From Psettodes erumei (Eukaryota; Chordata; Actinopteri; Pleuronectiformes; Psettodidae): a stretch of 64,000 nt of DNA. Made by a program: the position numbers and the translations under genes. Each line of letters opens with the position of its first letter. The first letter of the stretch is position 1. The stretch is from assembly GCA_016785225.1 (NCBI GenBank), contig JAFBJZ010000349.1, forward strand, positions 78,494-142,493, written 5' to 3'. Shown here in pieces: positions 1 through 42,200 of the stretch. Under the pieces are notes generated by a model that was given only the letters and a program-made list of their open reading frames with translations, searched no databases and was not told where the DNA came from.

Positions 1-280
1 CATCACTAAAGACATGCAAGGTCCATTACTATCGTCTTAGATCTGTGTGCTGGAAAGCTTTAAGAAACAGAGAATATCACTTCTGGTGGATTCACACTGG
101 ATCTTTGCAAATATGACAGCAGGGATGTCTTCAATGTGTGATTTTTTTTGTCCATAACTCATGTTTGTTCACAGCTGCTATACACACTTTCAATCTGGAT
201 TGTTTGTCAGTAACGGGAGGAGAGGTTTTGTTGAGCTATTGTACAGCGTGTTCGGCGGGGCTCTGGTCTTCAGGGCCGTC
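1..280 (-). other. cpne2: cpne2 3'UTR (partial)
   Basis: This follows the TGA of the last coding exon directly. No intron signal or poly(A) signal was recognised in it. Its extent is inferred. Confidence 0.5.
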
Positions 281-30160
<29,880 letters not shown>

Positions 30161-31989
30161 GGTCTGAGGTCACAAATAATCAGCCTGAAAGAAAACAAAG
30201 AAACAGAGAACATAACATAACGCAAGTAAGAAATAAGTTAACCTTAGTTTCAAGCTAGAAAGCACAACAAAAACTAGAAAACTTTGAACATTTGGTCTAC
30301 AGATCAGTGCTGGTGGCTAAAAACTGACTGTGTCCATTTTAATAAGTAATGACGTCAAACCAGTTCCTTAATGCAACTATGATCGATGCATGAATTCAAA
30401 AAATAAAGGATCTACGGTCAATCAAACTGCTATTACAGTCTGGACCCAGGTGGTCTGTCTGTGTGACCGCCAGGCACTGCCTTCAACGGCAGCTGCTCCT
30501 CCAGCATGGCTAAAACACCACGAATCTGAATCACAGTACAGACACCGACACATGGAGGCGTCCGTGCAACAGTATAACTGTTACAGTTTGAAGACGTAAG
30601 GCGTGCGATATGCGTGTCTTTCACTGACAGCGGACAAAACCATACACCGCTGGAAACGCCACCGTGGCGATGACAACACCGCATCTGTTGCTAGGGAGAG
30701 CGCACATTTCTCCAGAGAAATCAGCGGAATGTGGAGGTAGGGTATCGTGAAAGAATGCTGCAAAAGAGATTGGCGTTTGTCAAGTTGAGGGAACATCGCA
30801 GTGCGTTTACCTTTTTTTACACTTACACGTAACAAAAAAATTAGGGAAACAAACAACAAAACTACATGAGTAAGAACAAGTAAACATCAAACACACACGC
30901 AGAATGTGAGGCCTCGGCCCCGGCGTAGGTCACGGCTGCCCTCTGGAAACGCAGCGAAAGACGAAACACGCGCACACGCACAAAAACACACAGTGCCCGG
31001 AGAACAGATCAAAGCCACTGCAGCAGCTCCAAAAGGGTGAAGCCTCAGGCGGAAAAGACATAAAGAGGAAAGCATGTGCATGTATCTCCAAACACTCCTG
31101 GGGTGCGCTAAAAGAAAAACTATGTGTGTGAACGTGTTGTTCATGTAATCATGTGTTTCTCAGTAGCAACCTGTGCCATGTCTGAAATAATGTCCTACAA
31201 GCGCTCAGGACAAATGACAGAATAAAGGTGCTTTTTGTTCTCGGAGCGGCACGCTGAAACGATGCCGTCTGTTGCTAAGATACTAACGTGTCATAACCAG
31301 CGTGCTCCTCCCGTTCTGCTGCCCGTGATGTCACACTGGTAGTAGTGGTGTACCCAAAACACCAGTGCCATGTTTTCATTCATTTCCTCAGCCATTCACG
31401 GGCGGCGAGGAGCTTGTTTTGACTGGCTGCTTTCACTGTCACCGGCTCCTGTGTTTACTGATCGCATGAACAATGCCAGTCCGTCAAGGGGCTGCTTTTC
31501 ACTGGAGCGAGACAGAACCAGCCTTCAGGAGAGGGACAAGGCAGTGCAGAATAAAAAAAAAACATGAATACAATATGATTAATAAGATGTTTCCAAGATG
31601 AGCTCATAGAAACTGAAAGTCATTTAGCATCTACCATTAACAGACAATACAAATGATGATACACCTGATGTTGCAATGCACTGATGCAGATGTTGAAACA
31701 GGACATCCACCACAAAATATGAGCCTTTAACAGCCAAGACTGTTTAAACGAGGGGTGTCACCCAACTTCTGCCACACAGCGTTAATCCACATGCATGTAC
31801 ATGTGCATAACCTGCCGCGCCGTATCCACTGGAGATGAGCCGGACCTGCTATTAACGCCACAAACGGCTCACTTTGTGCAGAAAGGAGTGGAGCGGCACT
31901 GCGGTGCACGTTTGAGCGCATTTCGCTTGTACCTCACAGTGCAGAGCGGGATAAAAACCGTGCGAACTCCAGCGGAGTCAGTTCTCTGC

Positions 31990-32021
31990 GGGGGGGCAGG
32001 GCGGGAAAACCGGGGGGGGGG
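31990..32021 (+). other. potential G-quadruplex
   Basis: Four or more G runs of three to nine bases lie in 32 bp (G7, GGG, GGG, G9), about 350 bp from the probable cpne2 first exon and inside its first intron. Confidence 0.6.
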
Positions 32022-32139
32022 CAGGTTAAGTGTGACTGAGCAGAACAGCGTGTTTCATACGTGTAAGCGGTGTGAGTAAACTCAGCAAGCGTCATCAAGA
32101 ATCAACTTCAGCTGAACAGGAGAGAAATTCAAACAGCGG

Positions 32140-32180
32140 AACACACACACACACACACACGCACGCACACACGCACGACG
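32140..32180. repeat. CA microsatellite near cpne2 promoter
   Basis: CA units with interspersed GCAC units, in the first cpne2 intron. Confidence 0.85.
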
Positions 32181-32367
32181 TTCAGCGAAATGTGACATCC
32201 TTCCTCACCTTACTTGCCGCAGGTAACCTCTCTCACCAGCACCATCATTTTTTGTATTTTTTTTTTTTTTAACAAACCCCGTCACAACCAACAAAAGCGC
32301 ACAAGCTAATTGTTAAATCTCGGCGAAACGCCCAGCAGCCAAATGTGAAAACTACTGTCACGCTCAC

Positions 32368-32650
32368 CTCAGTAAACGACGTCCAACTTCTTCGCCGCTT
32401 CTCAGTTTCTTTTAATTACGGCGCACTCTGAGGAGTGAAATTGAAACAGCGAGCCCCGGAGCCACTTTTTGTCCTACGAAAGAGTGAAAACTGACGCTGC
32501 CGTTGCCATTTCCACCCCGTGTATCCTGGAAGGCGCAACAGTGTGTGGACCTAAATGTTTTAATACACAGTCTACGCTTGTGCCCAGCGCCACTGACTGA
32601 CGGAGCTGAGTCAAGCTAACAGGACTAGCTTCGCACCGGAAGTGCGGCGA
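32368..32650 (-). promoter_or_regulatory. cpne2: probable cpne2 noncoding first exon and promoter
   Basis: On the minus strand a GTGAGC donor follows position 32368, downstream of a GC- and CpG-rich stretch, consistent with a noncoding first exon spliced to the acceptor at 30184. ACCGGAAGTG at 32635-32644 is an ETS-type site common in housekeeping promoters. The transcription start was not determined. Confidence 0.45.
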
Positions 32651-33769
32651 GTTCACATACAAAATAAAAGCGTCCCCGTCAAAGGGGAAGGCAAACAGCT
32701 TCCGTTTGAAGTGTTTTTATTTTTTTTATTTATTTATTTTTCATTACCGGGTATTGTTTGACTTGACAGTTATATCTTTGTGTTACTAATGTATCTCATG
32801 ACACCATTTGATTAGTCGATTCAAAATAACCATAGCCTTACGAATGTGTTAATTCCTTGTTCCACTGGCCCCCTCTTGTGGTCAATACAGGTATTGTATT
32901 TTTACTTGCGTATTTTCAATTTTTGCTACTGTACATACGCACTGCTACTCCACTAAATTTCAGATTTTTCAGAGAAAATTGGTCTATATTTACTGTACTT
33001 ACTCTATATTTACTACTACTGCATTATTCAGTAAATCAAACCACCTCACAATCCATCAGAGGCAGCTACAGCATTGATATGCTACTAATGTGAATGGATT
33101 AGTAGTATTAATGCCATAATATACAGTAATGATGTAAGAGAACACAGAGGCAATTTTGTCTGCATACTTACATACTGTTGTACATTTCACTGTTCATACT
33201 TAAGCTATTTTTACTTAAGTGAACTTGAGAATGTAGAGCTTTTACTTGTAATCAAGTATTTTACATCATGTTTTTCACAAAATTTTGATTTGTCACAGTA
33301 CAAAAATCAGTGTTATTAAAAATAGTAATGTTAAGTAACTGTTGATATCATTTTTAAAAAGAATATTTATAGGACATAAATTAAAATTATGAAACATCAA
33401 AATGACTATTGTTGGTGTGGTTTGTCCTGTTTATATGCATCTATGGATCCTTAACACAGAAAAGCAGCAGAGGCAACTGCACCATATCTGCACCACCAGT
33501 CCTAACCACAAGAGAGCACCAGGTGAGCGCCAGTGAACAGTGTTCCAATGACTGTGCCTGGCCAGAATTCCTGGGAACAGCTGTCACTTCAGCTGCTCTT
33601 GACAGTCAAAGAGCTTTTTAAACAATATTCCACATATTCTGTGTGGACATCAGGCTTTACTCATGCATTCAACAGAAACATTTGCTGTCTTCTGCCATAA
33701 CAGAAAATGAAAAAGAAATTAACTGACTGTGTGAAGGTGTAAATAAATGCCAAAATACAAGGTAGCCTT

Positions 33770-33775
33770 TTTATT
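33770..33775 (-). terminator. nlrc5: candidate poly(A) signal for nlrc5
   Basis: AATAAA on the minus strand, about 1.1 kb past the stop codon. No closer AATAAA was noticed, but variant signals (ATTAAA near 34,120) could be used instead. Confidence 0.4.
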
Positions 33776-34897
33776 GTCATATTAAATGTCAGTGCAAGTC
33801 AGAATGGATGAACTTTTAACAAGCAGCTACATGGAACATCTCGTCTGTGTTCAATGTCTCTGCAGAGATTATAATAGAAACAACAAACAAAACACACTGG
33901 AACTGGACAGGAAATAAGGTGCATTGGTGTCAGAACCCCGAGCATCACCATCACATTATCAGCACACGAAGAAACTAAAAAGCATCAGTAGTGAGACCCA
34001 ATCTGTAATTGTTACAGAGTGTTTGGCATCCCCATTTAGTCATGAAATAAATTCAATAGACGTAATTCATAAATTCAGTAGCTCAAAGTCAATATTATGA
34101 AATGGTTGTCCAAATTAAAATTTAATAAATATCCTTTAAAAATCCTTTCCATGGAAACAGCTGAAATAAATACGCATATTAGACAGAGACCACAACCTAA
34201 AATGAACATAAGAGATAGCAAAGAGCTTCCCTTTCAACTTTGTCCTCATTGTGAGTTCATGTATTCTTGTGTTTTCACCTCTGTGGCCTCTGGTTATTGT
34301 AAACACCATTATAGTACAAGTAACTCAGTGTCTACTTCGATACTTTACAGAAAAAAAATTATTATAAAACAAGGAATCCTTCATGGCCTTCAGTTTCACA
34401 GCAGTGTGACCTACCAAACACTCATTGGACAGAGATAACAAAAATAAGAAAACATCTCTCTTACAGCCTCATTTTTGCACAATAGATTACTTCATAAGAG
34501 AACTATTTAACCAAAATATTTCTATGTGCATACTTATTAACAATTTGTCAAACACACCTTAGCCTAATTTGCTTTGTGGATTACAATACTCATCCAGGAT
34601 GTAAAGATGACGTTTCCAGAAAAAGGAAACACCAGAAATACACCTGAAAAAACATTATACCCCACTGAAACAGTGGGGTATAATGTCTTAATTTTACAAA
34701 TTTCATTTATAAATGAAATTATATACCATGGTGTCTTTTTCATCATTCATTCCATTTGAGAAAATCAGCAGCAGCTGCCATTTTTATGCCTATTTGTGGT
34801 AAGAGCAATACTGTACTGTGATGCACCTCTGCAGATGCTGATGAAGTGGAATGCTTGTTCTGAGAGTCACTGCCACCATCCAGCAACATGGATCACA
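33776..34897 (-). other. nlrc5: probable nlrc5 3'UTR
   Basis: AT-rich noncoding DNA between the nlrc5 stop and the candidate poly(A) signal. It holds three inverted repeats at 34612-34720, described separately. The boundary is inferred. Confidence 0.45.
34612..34720. repeat. cluster of three inverted repeats
   Basis: GTTTCC and GGAAAC around a 7-base loop (34612-34630), a perfect 16-bp stem with an AAA loop (34652-34686, arms ACATTATACCCCACTG and its complement), and a 22-bp palindrome centred on TTTATAAA (34699-34720). They would fold in the nlrc5 transcript if the 3'UTR extends this far. Confidence 0.85.
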
Positions 34898-36266
34898 TTA
34901 AGTGGATGAGAAATTCAGCCTCCTGTCCTTCAGAATAAATCTCTGCGCTTCACTGGAAGACAGTTTGTTCCTCCACAGCCTGAAAAGCACAGCAGTGAAA
35001 AATGTAATATCCTTTTTAAAAACTGACTTGAACCTAACAACAGGCAGAAACAAGACATTATAAGCTGTGGTCAACGTCTTCAACATGGTATCATCAGACA
35101 GATATTGTAGGTGATACACAAAATGTACAGGTGCCTGCATGGGCCAAACCTTGCCTGAGAGACACCATCAGAGCACATTTACCTGATGAGCTGAAGAGCG
35201 GGACATGACTGTAAGGCTTTAACCAGGGCCTCCACTCCAGAAACACTCACACTGTTGGACTCCAGGCTAGAAGAAATAAACAAATGCATACATACCTACT
35301 GTATGGGGCAAGGATCTCAAGGGAAGAAGTAAAATTTAACTAAATCTAAACCAACAGTAACAGATTTTATTATTTATAATAGCAAGCCAACGTAAGTATA
35401 AAGAATGACACCAACATAAACCTGGGCACCAAACTAAAATGAATGAATGAAATGAAGTGTGAATGTGATCGACTAAACATTTTTTTTTACCAAAAAAAAG
35501 ACAAAAGAAAAAAAATAAACTCACTCTATTCTGGTCAGCTTCTGGCAGAAAGGCAAAACTCTGGCCAGCTCCAGCACCACTTCATCACCACAGTAATTCC
35601 ATCCCAGACTAGAAAGAGAGAGACACATCACAAATAATGCTTTAATGTGGCTCTTGGTCCTGGACTTTGTAAGAGTTTCAAAAAAGCAACAGAAAACTTG
35701 AGTTTTAGCAACAAGAACTCATATTATTTTACACTAACCTGAGCAAACTGTGATGTTTTCAAGTAACAAGTAACCCCCCCAACAATTACTTACATGTACT
35801 GCACTACAAATTGATTGGATGAAGAATCTTACCCCACATCCTGTATAAGGAGACAGTGGGCCAGACTGGCAGCTACAGCACACAGCTCTGAAGTCCCAAC
35901 AGAGGTCAATCTAAACAACCGTACAAGAGAAAGAAACAGTCAGTGAGTCAAGTCATCTGCTGGTGTTGTGACTCCCAAAGCAATAAGAGGAGCTAATGAG
36001 TCTTACTGAATCTTGGTGAGGCTCTTCATGCACATTATTGCTTTCGACAGACTCACTGCCCCTTCACCTCCAATGGTGTTCTCTGAAATACTAGAAAAGA
36101 CGCATAAAGAACATACAGCTTAGTACAATGCTGACTCATGTAATAAATGTCAATAGGAAATCTGAACATGTTTGTGACTTACTCTAACACAGAGATGTGT
36201 GTCAGTGATGGCAGAACAAGGGCCATCCTGGCAGCAGTGAGATCACCAAGACGGTTGCTACACAGG
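34898..36266 (-). CDS. nlrc5: nlrc5 LRR exons 47-52 and stop
   Basis: Exons 36183-36266, 36007-36090, 35833-35910, 35525-35608, 35183-35266 and 34898-34979. The last reads LWRNKLSSSEAQRFILKDRR then LNFSST and TAA at 34898-34900. Repeats such as ISENTIGGEGAVSLSKAIMC match the family. Confidence 0.88.
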
Positions 36267-39200
36267 CTGGAATTTGGTACAAAAATGCTTTAATTCTCTT
36301 ATAGACAGAAACATGCAACAGACATCTGACCAAATGAACAAAAAACAGCTAAAATATTAAAAAAACTAAACTATACTATACAAACTGGAAGACTAAACTC
36401 CTTTAGCCATACATACAAGGAGTGCACAGGTGAATGAATATTAATTATTAATAACACATTGCTGCTTATTTCATTTATTTTATATATATTATCATGTCCT
36501 TACTAGAGCTCCTCCAGATGATGACAGCTCATCAAAGCCTCCAGTAGCTTGTCCCCTGCTTGGTCACCAATAGGGTTCTTTGAAAGTCTGCAGGATGGAC
36601 AGACACACGTGATGTTAAAAATAAAATTGGTAGCTTGATGTTCTTTTCTGAAAGCCTGGGTATTTGCAAATAAGCATGAATTTGAAAGATAGTTTTAAGT
36701 GACATGAAAGTCACTATTGTATTCTTTAAGTCCACCACTGGGTGGTGCCAAAATCAGAAATGTTGCATAATGTGACCCCATGACGCAATTTGCATAGCAA
36801 GACAGTTACTGTATTTAACAACAATAAATACCTAAGCAACCAACAACATCACTCACTGAGCCACAAGACCATTTGAGACTGTCAGTCTGACACTTGGAGA
36901 GCAAGAACCTACTGTCAAATGAGAACAGCTGCTCCCCATAAAGAAGGTGGTGACTGTCCAATTAAATAGTGGATATGTGTTGATTGACTTTCACTACACA
37001 CCAGTAAGGTCAAGCAGAGGGCAAGCCTCTGCAAGCAACTTAACTGTGCTCTTGAGTATACAATAAAAATACCAATGCAGTAGAGTATTTGGTCAGTAAA
37101 ATGTTTTAAGGAGATAGGGTAATTGATTTATGTAGAAATACCATGACTTTTAGGTTAGGTTAGGTGTTTACTAGATACCACTGCATGACTAGTGCATACT
37201 AGACAAAAATCAAATGTAAGAATGGTTTGCTCAGGATCTAACTCTTTCTACAACTTGACCAAAGATCTATTTGTCATCAAGAGCAATAAAATTACAGGCT
37301 TGTAATGCTGTGAACTATGTGTACATGTGTCAAAATAAAGCGGCGAGAAGTACAACCTTCCTACCAACCTGATTTTCCTGAGCTTTGTCCAAATAGGAAG
37401 GAGTTTGGTCAGCTGCTCTACTTCTCTGTCAGACATCCTCGAGCCCTCAAGCCTGAAACCACAAGAGATCCGACTTCGCAGTTGGCATCTTTACTTTATG
37501 ACAGACTTAAAAGAGGTTAATTACACTGATTCATCTGCAGCAAAATTTAAGTATGAGTGAAAAACTCACTCTATCTCCTCCATTTGTGTCAGTCCCTCCA
37601 TAGCAGACAGGAGAGGCAACACACTGTTTGCTTCTGATGGTCCCACCACTGCAGCAACCTTATTAAGTCTGGCACAAACACACACACACATGCTCATAAA
37701 CAGGGTCAAATGCTCTTTTCAACCAAGCAAACTGTGAAATTCATATAATGATTCCAGACAAGGAGTGGATATCCTATAATAAATATTCTATTAGTAGTAG
37801 ATTAGTAGTGTTAAAAAAACATCTCATGGGAGGAGGATTTATATCCAAGCAAATATGATCTGTATTTGTGCACTGCACAAGCTCTGATCTTGCAGTTTGT
37901 CAGTTAGCAGGACTTTACAGCTTAGCACTATGAGAGGCAAGGGAATCATAAATTTCCCCGGGAGGGGAGGGGGGAAATCGTAGAATCAGATCATATTAAT
38001 TTATATTGAGGTCTGTGGGGGGGCCCGATGACACGCTGGTATGAGGAGCTGCAGCGAAGGCGGCTGCAACGTGAGCAGTTTTGGCAGTGATGCTGTGAGG
38101 GAATGCTTATAATAAATAGACCACATTATCAGAGTGCCGCTACATACATGTGAATAAAATGTGTCAGCGTAACCGCAGTAGTAAATAGGAAGACGTCTGT
38201 CTGAAATAACTTTTCCGGATCAGATCACTCAATTAAATAAATACGACATGGTGAGCAGCTATATGAGACCGCATCCCTCTTGGTTAGCCTTCAACATCAC
38301 ATTGAAAGGTTAGCTTTGGGTATGATAGTATTAATTAGGTTGTGCTTCTTACTTGAGAATACATATGCAGCGGACATTTCTTAGTGCTTGTGCCAGACAC
38401 GCCCTGCTGGTTTCATCCAGGTGCACAGAGTCCAGACTGGAGGTTTACACACAGCCACACAGCACATGCAGAGGACGAGCGAGGGACATAAGCGCACGCA
38501 CACACACACACACAAACACACACACATTTTATGGCATCACAGAAGATGCTCCATTCACATTTTATTTTGCAAAATCATTCTTCTGCACAGGTGTGGGTGA
38601 GTGTTTTACCAAAGGCCTTCCAGGCTGACACACTGTCCAAGTGCTTTCATGAGCTGCAGCCCCCCAGCTGCTGACCATGAACAGAGAGACAGACTAGAGA
38701 AGACAAGTCAAATGGTGACAGTGTCAAATCTTCTATATTCTGTGAGATATTTTAAACATTACCACTGGTAAAAGTAAGTGGCACATGATAACTTTTTATG
38801 TGTAATTGTATGCTCACTTAAGTGATCGCAAATGGGGAAATATTCTGGTCAGATTCTGAGCTGCGATGTCACTGATCACATGACCTGATAAACTGGGAGA
38901 AAAACAGAGAAAGAAAATGATTATGTAGTACAGGGATGCTATAGAAATAAAGATAAAAATAAAAAGTTAGTCTGTAATCCCATTACAGGCAGCCCTCTCA
39001 ACATTTTCATGCGTTTCAATATCAAACAAAAGAAGAAACACTGTAATCGTGCAAAGATAAACAATAAATGGAAGGCTGACAGTAGGTCAGTAAACTATAT
39101 TATGTAGACTTGGAACATCACAGCCATATTAGAAGACAATAGTATACACAGACATATATATATATATATTACAGGTGTTTTTTTTCATTTGTTTTTTTGC

Positions 39201-42200
39201 AAAATTAATAATAATAATATTTTAAGTGAATATATATTAAAAACAGAGAGAGGTAAAAAGAAGAAAACTTATATTTTATATTTTTATATTATCTTACCAG
39301 GGAAGTAAAAACATATATTTTTTCTCTGTGGATTTGGAAAGAAGCTATAACCCTTCCTGCTACATCTGTATATGCCTGCCAGATAAACTCCTCCATAGAT
39401 TTTCCTCAACTTTGCTGCACAACACTTGTATGTTCACAAATGTGTCTAAAAAATGATTTCTAAACATATGATATGGTTCATTAGGGTTAAATGTGCAATC
39501 TTTAATAGATTTCTCCCTTACCTAAATGGTGCAGGATGCACTAGCAGGATTACACAAAACTATTGAACCAATTTTCCTGAAACTTGGTGGAGGGGTGGGG
39601 AATGGGCTAAGGAAGAAAATATTGCTCCAGACAAGTAGTAAAATGTGTTTGTGTATGTGTGGCTCACTTGAGGCACTGAACAGATGGAAGCTGCAGCAAG
39701 GCCTCTGAGAGCTTCTCAGCCACCGTCGTACAGGTCTCTTTGGAAACAACACTGTAAATCAGAAGAGCAGATATGTGAGAAGCTAGAGCTTTCAGCCAGG
39801 CATTAGTACAAGTGTCAGACATGACAAAAAACTCTAACCTGAGAGAAGTGAGTTTCAGCAACGACGGCAGAACATAACAGAGAGACTCAGCTCCCTCTAT
39901 ACCCAGGCTGTTGTGGGAGAAGCTGTGAATAATAACAACATGATTTTTTTGTGTGCATTTTCATTTTCATGATTTACAAATACATCTTCCTTGCATGCGG
40001 TCCTGTGCACATTACAGTCAAACACAAAACATAGAGTACTAACTCCAGCTCTGTCAGCGAGGGACACCTCTGGATGATACTCCTCATCGGTGCAAGCTGG
40101 GGCCCCTCCAGTGCACAGGCCACAAGGCTGAAGGTGAGAGGAGGGTAGAGGGAGATTAATACCTGCCCCTGGTAGGACATGTGCAACTACCAACAATATG
40201 TGTGCTGTGGTCTCCCTGCTTCTATCAACTGTGTAGACAAATAGCGTTTGGTCCTTTTCCATTTCTGCAAACATGTTCCAGGGACGTGAAGTGAATACAT
40301 AAGCCTCCATGTGGCATTTGTGTTTCCAAGAAGAAGTAATCTGGAAGAGTACTGCTTTGAACTGCCTTCAACAAGGTAGGTAAATATGACACAAAGCAGA
40401 GGGACTGCAATAAAAATGCACATCTCTTAAAAAGGTATTCATTTTGCTTTACAGTCACTCATTTAAAGGAAGAAAAGTACCCTATTGTCTCCGTGGCCAC
40501 TGATGGGAATGGACCAGCAACGTTGCTGCAAGACAAAAATGTTAATGTCAGAAAGAGAAATTCAACTGCTTGCTGAAGTACAACAGACGACAGATGTCAG
40601 TTTCATAGTTTACTCTTCATTTTACATGTTTATAGTTAATGTGTAGTAAAGTGAGTGTGAATAATCCATTGAAATATGCAACTTAAAATGAATTACCTGA
40701 CTGAAGTCAGTCCAGTGGATTCTTTGAGAGAAAGGTGTAGAGTGGTGTGGTGCACCCTGCAAAATAAATTTCAAACTGTGATTGATGTAGACCTTCATTT
40801 GGGAATTTCTAAAGTCTTCCAAATATTTGTGAAGAGCATTTGCATATCTCACCGGATTGTCTGAACGTTGCTGCTGAGCTCGAGACAGCGACACACTAAA
40901 CTAACAGCTTTTTCAGCTCTGATCCAATGCTCCTCAATACTGACAAGAAAGATCAGAGTGTGTTACAGTTCAATATTTTAGCAATACAATTCAGCAGTTC
41001 AACAACATGTCATTCAGCTCTTTGCAGAGAAACAGAGAGGTATGTTCAGCCACATCTACAAATCTACTGTTCTTCTTCTCACCTGACACTGCATCTTCTC
41101 TGACTGAAGCTCAAGGTTTTCACAAATTCTTCAATCCAATCTGAGCACAGCAAATTGTTCTTGAGCCTGTGGACCAACCACAGAGCAGATGAGATAATAT
41201 TGTTTGCAGTGTCAATGTCCACATAAAGTGAAATTCTATTTATTTTAAACAATGTATCTATTTTCCTGAATTCCTGAAAAGCTGAAGTTACAGAGCAGCT
41301 TTTCATATAACGAGAGTCTAAACATGGAGAAGTACTTACTCCAGTTTGGTCATACTGGGACAGTTAGACACGATCTCTGCCAATCTGACAAGATGTTTAA
41401 GTTCCAAACCACTCTCTCTGATGCTGGTGGGGAGGCAGAAAAGATGGGAGAGAACAAGCAAAGAATAACTATTACATGAGGATATTTCAAAAGTATATAC
41501 TGTCTAAAGCAGTCAACTCTACAATGACTCAAACATTCAAAAAACTTCAGAAATAAAAAACATACACCATGACTCCATTTGACTTTAACGGCAGATGGTT
41601 ATGTATAGGTGTAATGGCAAATGAAAATCGCACTCTCACACACAGACGACATGATGATTGTAAGATCTTCAACATGTCCAAAGTGAATTAAACTTAAAAG
41701 ACACATTCAAGTTTGTTCATTGCAGACTGGAATAAGTTTCCAATGAGAAAACTCTCAACAAGCTTCAGCCAAGACAAGGAGAGTCCTGTGTTTGAATGAA
41801 ACTAGTGAATGTGATTCACAACCTCCACATGCCCACCTGTGCAGCTGGGTTGTGTTTATGTGGACACACGCTCAAGAAAAACTCACAAAGCGGTGAAGTG
41901 ATCACCTGAATTGTAACTTATATTCCAGTTTTACCTCAGAGTTTTTTCTCCACCTCCGTACTGCCTGAACCAGATGAGACACCTCTTGTCTGCTCCCAGA
42001 CTACAGTCATCAAAAGGTTGAGTCCACGGACACAGAGAGGAATTAATATTTTTTTCATGCATCAGGCAGGTCACTTAATTGCTCTTTCTGACTGTCCTTT
42101 GTTCACTTATTTCTGTGGTGCACAGACTCACCTGACTTCTACACCGGAGACACTATCACAGGTAAACAGTGTACTGGCCACATCCAGCAGCCCCTCCTGG

